Source: Methylococcaceae bacterium (GTDB lineage: Bacteria > Pseudomonadota > Gammaproteobacteria > Methylococcales > Methylococcaceae). From it: a DNA stretch of 12,922 bases. The notes beneath the pieces are model-generated. The model did no database searches, was not told the origin of the DNA, and saw only the letters and a list, made by a program, of their open reading frames with translations. The first letter of the stretch is position 1, and each line of letters opens with the position of its first letter. This document shows, piece after piece, positions 7,531 through 12,922 of this stretch. The translations under genes and the position numbers were made by a program. Location: NCBI GenBank assembly GCA_012026715.1, contig VEPB01000423.1, positions 1 through 12,922 of the forward strand, in the 5' to 3' direction.

Positions 7531-8516
7531 TGGAAGCGCTCCGGGCTCACCCGGAACGCTTCGACTTCTTCCAGGCCCTGCGCCTGATCGAATGCCTCCA
7601 TGCCGAGCGGCCGCGCCTCGGCACCGGCAAGATGGCGAGCGACGACCCCATCCGCCTGGGCCAAGAGCCGGAAATGGATTTTGCTCCGGCCACGCTGATG
7701 TCCTGCAAGCCCGGCCGCAGCGGGATCGACCGCGTGGCGGTGCGCTTCCTGGGGCTATTCGGTCCCAACGGCCCCCTGCCCCTGCACCTCACCGAGTATG
7801 CGCGACAGCGACTTCATCACCACGGCGATTCCACCCTCACGGCTTTCGCGGACATCTTCCACCACCGCATGCTGTGCCTGTTCTATCGGGCTTGGGCGGC
7901 GTCCCAGCCGACCGTCATGCGCGACCGACCCGACAGCGGCCGCGACGCCTTCTACGTCGGCGCTTTGCTGGGACTGGCGCCCAAGTCCATGCGGGAACGC
8001 GATGCGGTCAATGACCTGGCCAAGTTTCACTATGCCGGACTCTTGGCCGGCCAGACCCGCCATCCCGAAGGCCTCGCCGCCCTGTTGGGGGACTATTTCG
8101 GCTACCCGGTGGTGGTGGTGGAATACGTGGGGGAGTGGATGGAGATCGCCGCCGCCGACCAGTCGCGCCTGGGTGCATCGCCGCGCCTGGCCACCCTGGG
8201 TCAGTCCACTATCGCCGGTGCCCGGGTTTGGGGCTGCCAGCACAAGTTCCGGCTGGTACTGGGTCCCTTGGGGCTGGAACAGTATCGCGCCATGTTGCCC
8301 GGTGGCTCCGAATTGGCGGAACTGGTCGCCCTGGTGCGCAACTACGCCGGCGACGAACTGGCCTGGGACGTCAACCTGATCCTGGTGGGCGCCGAGATTC
8401 CATCGGCCCGTCTCGACGGCGCCACCCAGCTGGGCTGGACCAGCTGGGTGGGCGACCGGTCCGGTCCCATCGACGCCTACGACCTGATGCTCAATCCCTT
8501 CTTTTCACGACTCTAA
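7494..8516 (+). CDS. tssG: T6SS baseplate protein TssG (VasB/ImpH family)
   Basis: TssG is the partner of TssF in the baseplate wedge. The 340-residue product carries the family's early motif PERFDFFQALRLIE (20-33), then VRFLGLFGPNGPLPLHLTEY (83-102) and the helix following it (TAFADIFHHRMLCLFYRAW), ending with a small beta-rich domain. Two starts are possible. ATG 7494 has GGGAG at 7481-7485 (8-base gap) and gives a normal-length N-terminus. ATG 7530 overlaps the tssF stop as TGATG and would remove 12 residues. I prefer 7494 because of its ribosome binding site. Either way the gene is translationally coupled to tssF. Confidence 0.95.
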   Translation: MAGAQGTTAYAVMEALRAHPERFDFFQALRLIECLHAERPRLGTGKMASDDPIRLGQEPEMDFAPATLMSCKPGRSGIDRVAVRFLGLFGPNGPLPLHLTEYARQRLHHHGDSTLTAFADIFHHRMLCLFYRAWAASQPTVMRDRPDSGRDAFYVGALLGLAPKSMRERDAVNDLAKFHYAGLLAGQTRHPEGLAALLGDYFGYPVVVVEYVGEWMEIAAADQSRLGASPRLATLGQSTIAGARVWGCQHKFRLVLGPLGLEQYRAMLPGGSELAELVALVRNYAGDELAWDVNLILVGAEIPSARLDGATQLGWTSWVGDRSGPIDAYDLMLNPFFSRL

Positions 8517-8546
8517 CACGGCCTTTGACTGCCGGGAGACTCCGCC

Positions 8547-11282
8547 ATGACTGAAATCAGCCGCGTCAAACTGTTCGGCAAGCTGAACCGCGTTTGCTAC
8601 AAGGGCATCGAGAGCGCCACGGTATTCTGCAAGCTGCGGGGCAACCCCTATGTGGAACTGGTGCACTGGATCCACCAGTTGCTGCAGCTGCAGGACTCCG
8701 ACCTGCACCGCATCGTCAAGCAGTTCAACATCGACCCGGGCCGGCTGGTGAAGGACCTCACCGAAGCCCTCGACCGGCTGCCGCGCGGTTCCACCTCCAT
8801 TTCCGACCTGTCTTCCCACGTGGAGGATGCGGTGGAACGGGGCTGGGTCTATGGCACCCTGATGTTCGGCGAGAGCCAGGTGCGCAGCGGTCATCTGATG
8901 GTGGGGCTGGTCAAGACCAAGACGCTCAATCAGCAGTTGCTGGCCATCTCCCGCGAGTTCGAGAAGATCAAGCCGGACACCCTGACCGACCGCTTCGCCG
9001 AAGTCGTGGCCGGCTCGCCCGAGGAAGGGCTGGGAACCACCGACGGCTTTCAGGTCGGGGGCGGGGCGACGCCGGGCGAGGCCAGCGGCGCCATGGCTCC
9101 GGCCCAAATGGGCAAGCAGGAAGCCCTCAAGCAATTCACGGTGGATCTGACCGAGCAGGCCCGCTCCGGCAAGATGGACCCCATCGCCGGCCGCGACGAG
9201 GAGATCCGCCAGGTTATCGACATCCTCATGCGGCGGCGCCAGAACAATCCCATCCTCACCGGCGAGGCCGGTGTCGGGAAGACCGCGGTGGTGGAAGGCT
9301 TCGCCCAGAAAATCGTCGCCGGCGACGTGCCGCCGCCGCTGCGTGAGGTAAGCCTGCGCACCTTGGATGTGGGCCTGCTGCAAGCCGGCGCCAGCATGAA
9401 AGGCGAGTTCGAGCAGCGTCTGCGCCAGGTCATCGAGGAGGTGCAGGCCTCCCCCAAGCCCATCATCCTGTTCATCGACGAGGCCCACACCCTGGTGGGG
9501 GCAGGCGGCGCTGCGGGCACCGGCGATGCCGCCAACCTGCTCAAACCCGCCCTGGCACGCGGAACCCTGCGGACCGTGGCCGCCACGACTTGGGCGGAGT
9601 ACAAGAAGCACATCGAAAAGGACCCGGCGCTGACTCGCCGTTTCCAGGTGGTGCAGGTGCACGAACCCAGCGAGGAGAAGGCGGTGCTGATGATGCGGGG
9701 CGTTGCCTCGGTCATGGAAAAGCACCACAAGGTGCAGGTGCTTGACGAAGCGCTGGAGGCGGCGGTGAAGCTGTCCCATCGCTACATCCCGGCACGGCAG
9801 CTGCCCGACAAGTCCGTCAGCCTGCTGGATACCGCCTGCGCACGGGTCGCCATCAGCCAGCATTCGGTGCCGGCGGAAGTGGACGATTGCCGCAAGCGCA
9901 TCGGCGCCCTCGAAACCGAGTTGGAAATCATCGGCCGGGAAAAGGCGGTCGGGGTAGACACCGAGAAACGAGAGGCCGCCGCCAAGGAGAAGCTGGCTGG
10001 AGAGCAGGAACGGCTGGCGCAACTGGAGCAGCGCTGGAACAGCGAGAAGGAGCTGGTCGCCAAAATCCTGGACCTGCGCGGCAAGCTTCGGGCCGGCGGC
10101 AATCCGGTGGATGTTGCCGTCGCTGCCGACACCGACGTATCGTCCCCTGTCCCTCTGGGAGAGGGTCAGGGTGAGGGTGCTCTTCCGCAAGACCGCGAAG
10201 CCCTGCTCAACGAACTCAAGGCACTGCAGGCACAGTTGCACGAGTTCCAGGGCGAGAGCCCGCTGATCCTGCCGTCGGTTGACAATCAGGCCGTCGCTTC
10301 GGTGGTGCAGGATTGGACCGGCATCCCCGTTGGCCGCATGGTCAAGAACGAAATCGAAACCGTGCTGAAGCTGGCCGACAACCTGGAGCAGCGCATCATC
10401 GGCCAGCGTCATGCGCTGGATATGATCGCCAAGCGCATCCAGACTTCCCGCGCGGGCCTCGACAATCCCAACAAGCCCATCGGCGTGTTCATGCTGGCCG
10501 GTACCTCCGGCGTCGGCAAGACCGAGACCGCCCTGGCTCTGGCCGAAGCCCTTTACGGCGGCGAGCAGAACGTCATCACCATCAACATGAGCGAGTACCA
10601 GGAAGCCCACACGGTTTCGACTCTGAAGGGCGCGCCTCCGGGCTACGTCGGTTATGGCGAGGGCGGTGTCCTCACCGAGGCCGTGCGGCGTCGCCCCTAT
10701 AGCGTGGTGCTGCTGGACGAAGTGGAAAAAGCCCATCCGGATGTCCACGAAATCTTCTTCCAGGTGTTCGACAAGGGCTGGATGGAGGACGGCGAGGGGC
10801 GGGGCATCGACTTCAAGCACACCCTGATCCTGCTCACCACCAATGCCGGCACCGAGCTGATCGCCAACCTCTGCAAGGACCCGGAACTGATGCCGGAACC
10901 GGAAGGCATCGCCAAGGCGCTGCGGGAGCCGTTGCTGAAGGTGTTCCCGCCGGCGCTGCTGGGCCGGCTGGTGGTCATTCCCTACTACCCGTTGAGCGAC
11001 GAGATGATCGCCGCCATTGCCAAGCTGCAGCTGCGGCGCATCGAGAAGCGCGTCATGGAGAGCCACGGCGTGCCGTTCAGCTACGACGACGAGGTGGTCA
11101 AGCTCATCGCCAGCCGCTGCACCGAACTGGAAAGCGGCGGCCGCATGGTGGACGCCATCCTCACCAACACCGTCCTCCCCAGTATCAGCGGCGAGTTCCT
11201 ATCCCGAATGATGGAGGGTAAGAGCATCGAAAAAGTGCATGTTTCGGTGGTCGATGGGGATTTCGGGTATGCCTTCGAGTAG
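8547..11282 (+). CDS. clpV: T6SS sheath-recycling AAA+ ATPase ClpV (TssH)
   Basis: ClpV is a hexameric ClpB-like unfoldase that disassembles contracted sheath so TssB and TssC can be reused. The 911-residue product has a ClpV-type N-domain in about residues 1-150 (FGKLNRVCYKGIESAT, HVEDAVERGW). NBD1 has Walker A GEAGVGKT (239-246), Walker B ILFIDEA (307-313) and an arginine pair in LTRRF (362-366). A coiled-coil M-domain follows at about 450-520. NBD2 has Walker A GTSGVGKT (652-659) and Walker B VVLLDEVEKAH (720-730), with a D2-small domain at the end. All key residues are present, so it should be active. A repeat-derived segment (about 532-546) lies between the M-domain and NBD2. The start has GGGAG at 8534-8538, and the gene begins 30 bases after tssG. 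Confidence 0.97.
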   Translation: MTEISRVKLFGKLNRVCYKGIESATVFCKLRGNPYVELVHWIHQLLQLQDSDLHRIVKQFNIDPGRLVKDLTEALDRLPRGSTSISDLSSHVEDAVERGWVYGTLMFGESQVRSGHLMVGLVKTKTLNQQLLAISREFEKIKPDTLTDRFAEVVAGSPEEGLGTTDGFQVGGGATPGEASGAMAPAQMGKQEALKQFTVDLTEQARSGKMDPIAGRDEEIRQVIDILMRRRQNNPILTGEAGVGKTAVVEGFAQKIVAGDVPPPLREVSLRTLDVGLLQAGASMKGEFEQRLRQVIEEVQASPKPIILFIDEAHTLVGAGGAAGTGDAANLLKPALARGTLRTVAATTWAEYKKHIEKDPALTRRFQVVQVHEPSEEKAVLMMRGVASVMEKHHKVQVLDEALEAAVKLSHRYIPARQLPDKSVSLLDTACARVAISQHSVPAEVDDCRKRIGALETELEIIGREKAVGVDTEKREAAAKEKLAGEQERLAQLEQRWNSEKELVAKILDLRGKLRAGGNPVDVAVAADTDVSSPVPLGEGQGEGALPQDREALLNELKALQAQLHEFQGESPLILPSVDNQAVASVVQDWTGIPVGRMVKNEIETVLKLADNLEQRIIGQRHALDMIAKRIQTSRAGLDNPNKPIGVFMLAGTSGVGKTETALALAEALYGGEQNVITINMSEYQEAHTVSTLKGAPPGYVGYGEGGVLTEAVRRRPYSVVLLDEVEKAHPDVHEIFFQVFDKGWMEDGEGRGIDFKHTLILLTTNAGTELIANLCKDPELMPEPEGIAKALREPLLKVFPPALLGRLVVIPYYPLSDEMIAAIAKLQLRRIEKRVMESHGVPFSYDDEVVKLIASRCTELESGGRMVDAILTNTVLPSISGEFLSRMMEGKSIEKVHVSVVDGDFGYAFE
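10146..10178 (+). repeat. dispersed hairpin repeat inserted in frame in clpV
   Basis: The stretch encodes PVPLGEGQGEG and contains a perfect hairpin at 10151-10165 (CCCTCT, GGG, AGAGGG), followed by CAGGGTGAGGG. From memory this is the core of a dispersed repeat seen in GC-rich gammaproteobacteria. On the opposite strand it reads TLTLSQRDRG, a peptide commonly seen where such repeats are translated. It sits in the variable segment between the ClpV M-domain and NBD2, keeps the frame open, and uses G- and T-ending glycine codons unlike the surrounding gene. Confidence 0.75.
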
Positions 11283-11332
11283 GGTAGCGAGAAACTCCTG
11301 TAATACCGGAAACAACGACAAGGCCATTGCCG

Positions 11333-11440
11333 GTGAAGTTCGGCTATACGAGTTTCAGCGTGCTCGACGGTCCGTCTCGGATGCGCTTGGATAAAGACAA
11401 GCCTTTTTCCACTCATGTCACTGGCTTTTCGTTCTGGTAG
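11333..11440 (+). CDS. unrecognised short ORF between clpV and the IQM-like gene
   Basis: From a GTG at 11333 to TAG 11438-11440 there is a 35-residue reading frame ending in HVTGFSFW. It is open upstream to about 11288, just after the clpV stop. The codon pattern is plausibly coding (AAG TTC GGC TAT ACG AGT TTC AGC), but no clear Shine-Dalgarno precedes the GTG and I recognise no family. It may be a small peptide, a remnant of a deleted gene, or chance. Low confidence. Confidence 0.15.
   Translation: MKFGYTSFSVLDGPSRMRLDKDKPFSTHVTGFSFW
11385..11408 (+). terminator. weak hairpin plus T-run between clpV and the next gene
   Basis: GCTTG at 11385-11389 pairs with CAAGC at 11398-11402 around an 8-base loop, and five T follow at 11404-11408. 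The stem has only five pairs, so termination would be weak. It could partly separate the T6SS operon from the gene at 11484, and it overlaps the short ORF listed here. Confidence 0.25.
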
Positions 11441-11471
11441 AACCATTGATCAACGGGGCCATCGGACAAAA

Positions 11472-11478
11472 TAGGAGG
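11472..11478 (+). promoter_or_regulatory. strong ribosome binding site deciding the GTG start at 11484
   Basis: TAGGAGG ends five bases before the GTG at 11484, fixing that start. The sequence around it (ATAGGAGG, CT, AAGGTG) is nearly the same as the tssB initiation region at 1272-1288 (ATAGGAGG, TTT, AAGGTG). Confidence 0.75.
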
Positions 11479-11483
11479 CTAAG

Positions 11484-12500
11484 GTGCCGCAATTTCATAA
11501 AGACGATGATGGAGTCTGGGTCGACGAGTTTGGGAATGAACCGGTGCTTGCAAAGGATGAGGACATCGATGCCGATGGCAATATCATCAAAGTCAGTTCC
11601 GGAGTTTTAGTTGCATTGCAGACCATAGAGGGGCCTGCGTCAGTTCCCAAGAAACTTGATGATGTCTTTTATTTGGAAAAACACGATCCGCGGCATCGCA
11701 TGGGGAATTTCCTGCAAATTCTCTATGAATATTACAAGGGGAATAAGCTTGGGGGAGCAAGACAGGTTATTCCCGACAAGCCAACATTGCTAGCCAGCTC
11801 CAAATTAGGACAGCCCAAGCTATCCCACAGAGAGCGCCCCTCGTTTGAGTTCTATCAGTGGTGCGATCATCTGGATGCGGAGACGTTTGCGAAAGCCATC
11901 AAGGAAGGAGGGCTTTTTGGCAGCAAGGGCGCTTGGCCAAACGACTCGGTCTTTTGGAGCAGGGAGTTACATAAGTTTCAGCAGCCCTTGGACTATTTGA
12001 ATAGTTCACAGCGGCGCCGCTATTACGTGTATGTCGAGGGAGGCCTGCTGAAACGCGAAAGCGAAAAGGGAGGGAAGGAATTTTTGTCGACGACCGGGCA
12101 CATCTCGAAATGGACTGGTTCAGATACGGGGATATGGGTCATGGGCAATGAACACAGCAAGGAAACCGGATATCCCCTTTATGCGGGCATCATGAAAATC
12201 GGCCGATTTCAGCATAGCTCCTTCCTGGAAGGCAAGAAAGTACTCGCCGCAGGGGAATGGAAAGTCGGAAAAAATGGTCAGTTGTTGCTTGTTACGGGGC
12301 GTAGTGGACATTACAAACCCGACATGGGAAACCTGGTTGCGGCACTTAAGGACCTAAAGTTTAAGAAAGTCGATCTTTCTTCCGCCTATGTTGAGGTCTT
12401 CGCCCAGGGGGCCGAGAAGCCTGAGCGTTTCGCTGCCGAAGAATTTATTGGCAATGTCAAATTGCACTATCTATATCGCGCTGCCCCTAATCTTGCATAG
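11484..12500 (+). CDS. IQM-like protein of unknown function, candidate T6SS-associated cargo
   Basis: The 338-residue product has no signal peptide, membrane segment or known enzymatic motif that I can see. Its central and C-terminal parts resemble plant and fungal IQM (IQ-motif-containing, calmodulin-binding in plants) proteins, as recalled, with motifs in the same order: DPRHRMG (68-74), FEFYQWCD (121-128), a strand with YYVYVEGGLL (180-189), FQHSSF (242-247) followed by GEW (257-259), SGHYKP (274-279) and VDLS (296-299). No IQxxxRG motif is visible, so it is the IQM core without the calmodulin-binding element. The acidic N-terminus (1-60) contains DIDADGNI (27-34), an EF-hand-like loop lacking the final Glu. 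The gene is less GC-rich (47-53 percent in two hand-counted 60-base blocks versus 65 percent in a clpV block), suggesting later acquisition. It sits where HSI-I carries vgrG1, so cargo or effector status is inferred from position only. Confidence 0.75.
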   Translation: MPQFHKDDDGVWVDEFGNEPVLAKDEDIDADGNIIKVSSGVLVALQTIEGPASVPKKLDDVFYLEKHDPRHRMGNFLQILYEYYKGNKLGGARQVIPDKPTLLASSKLGQPKLSHRERPSFEFYQWCDHLDAETFAKAIKEGGLFGSKGAWPNDSVFWSRELHKFQQPLDYLNSSQRRRYYVYVEGGLLKRESEKGGKEFLSTTGHISKWTGSDTGIWVMGNEHSKETGYPLYAGIMKIGRFQHSSFLEGKKVLAAGEWKVGKNGQLLLVTGRSGHYKPDMGNLVAALKDLKFKKVDLSSAYVEVFAQGAEKPERFAAEEFIGNVKLHYLYRAAPNLA

Positions 12501-12572
12501 CTGCGCGTGATAAATGTGTTTCAGCCGTTGACTGGGAAGCCGCTGATTGTGTGAATCACCGGGACACCGCGT

Positions 12573-12593
12573 TTTCTGGTGACGGGCGCTGAG
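12573..12593 (+). repeat. 21-base intergenic repeat, copy 2
   Basis: This is the second copy of the element at 3311-3331, differing at two positions (TTTCTGGTGACGGGCGCT, then GAG). The central palindrome of copy 1 is broken here. It lies in the 176-base gap after the IQM-like gene, 73 bases from its stop codon. Confidence 0.45.
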
Positions 12594-12676
12594 AAATTCA
12601 GGATGGATTGATTCAGGGCTTTCATAAGGGATTGGCTGGAGTTAGTGGCACGATCAATGTCGTTTACAGGTGGAAA

Positions 12677-12922
12677 ATGTCGCGAGCTGAAATGTCAGAT
12701 AATAGTGTCGTTTCAAACGACGAATCCATTTTCGACGCCGACGAACCCCAGGACGTCGCGGTTTCCGATGTCTTGCAGTTTGCCATGGCGCTGCACCAGG
12801 AAAACCGCTTCGACGCGGCGGAGGAAGTTTACCGCTCGATCTTGAGGCAGGTTCCCGACAATCCGGATGTGATGCACTTCTTCGGCTTGCTGCGGCATCA
12901 GCAGGGACACCCCGGAGAAGGC
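12677..12922 (+). CDS. TPR-repeat protein, N-terminal part (cut by window end)
   Basis: The reading frame from ATG 12677 runs open to the window edge (82 codons). After an acidic, Ser/Asp/Glu-rich leader of about 27 residues it shows one TPR and the start of the next: SDVLQFAMALHQENRFDAAEEVYRSILRQVPDNPDVMHFFGLLRHQQG. This pattern is typical of the first repeat in long bacterial TPR proteins fused to sulfotransferase, glycosyltransferase (SPINDLY-like) or oxygenase domains; which of these applies cannot be seen here. AGGTGG at 12668-12673 is a close Shine-Dalgarno for ATG 12677; an in-frame ATG at 12692 is the alternative. GC-rich codon use returns within the TPR part. A link to the T6SS is not shown. 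Confidence 0.75.
   Translation, partial: MSRAEMSDNSVVSNDESIFDADEPQDVAVSDVLQFAMALHQENRFDAAEEVYRSILRQVPDNPDVMHFFGLLRHQQGHPGEG

Noticed and set aside
8505..11066. Very long open frame on the minus strand opposite clpV
   Set aside because: It is an antisense shadow produced by high-GC codon bias in clpV. clpV has all the expected AAA+ motifs, while the antisense product resembles nothing. It does contain TLTLSQRDRG, which is only the opposite-strand reading of the repeat.
12646..12660. Sigma-54-like site: perfect TGGCACG followed by a poor -12 element (ATGT) before the TPR gene
   Set aside because: The -12 element lacks the GC pair. A start about 12 bases downstream would fall inside the ribosome binding site of ATG 12677.
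12501..12676. Search for an immunity gene after the IQM-like gene
   Set aside because: The 176-base gap has no frame of convincing length with a ribosome binding site. The ATG-rich stretch belongs to the TPR gene or to shadow frames.

Overview
The window looks like GC-rich gammaproteobacterial chromosome. All supported genes lie on the + strand. About 11 kb is one half of a type VI secretion system (T6SS) cluster: tssA, tssB, tssC, hcp (tssD), tagJ, tssE, tssF, tssG and clpV (tssH). Gene content and order match the tssA1-to-clpV1 arm of the Pseudomonas aeruginosa HSI-I cluster as I remember it, and Hcp closely resembles Hcp1. Species cannot be named. A GEGQGEG-coding dispersed repeat inside clpV is of a kind I associate with gammaproteobacteria such as methanotrophs and xanthomonads, which is only a weak hint.

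Layout. 1-214: probable tail of an upstream gene, then a leader. 215-3307: tssA-tssB-tssC, tightly spaced. 3308-3551: hcp leader with a short intergenic repeat and a perfect hairpin. 3552-4028: hcp, followed by a strong intrinsic terminator. 4084-4329: a gap that may hold a promoter. 4330-11282: tagJ-tssE-tssF-tssG-clpV, touching, overlapping or closely spaced. 11283-11483: a gap. 11484-12500: a less GC-rich gene. 12501-12676: a gap with a second copy of the intergenic repeat. 12677-end: the start of a TPR protein cut by the window edge.

How the parts fit. TssB and TssC form the contractile sheath and Hcp the inner tube. TssE, TssF and TssG are baseplate wedge parts. TssA coordinates baseplate docking and tube/sheath polymerisation. 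ClpV recycles the contracted sheath, and TagJ is the accessory protein that binds TssB in TagJ-type systems. The membrane complex (tssJ, tssL, tssM), tssK, vgrG and PAAR genes are not here and must lie elsewhere.

The most interesting item is the gene after clpV, where HSI-I carries vgrG1. Its 338-residue product shares an ordered set of motifs (DPRHRMG, FQHSSF, SGHYKP, VDLS) with plant and fungal IQM-type proteins, which in plants are calmodulin-binding, but it lacks an IQ motif. It is a candidate T6SS-linked cargo or effector with a eukaryote-like domain and no obvious adjacent immunity gene. The other notable observation is a dispersed repeat inserted in frame into clpV, with a possible eroded relative in the TssA linker.
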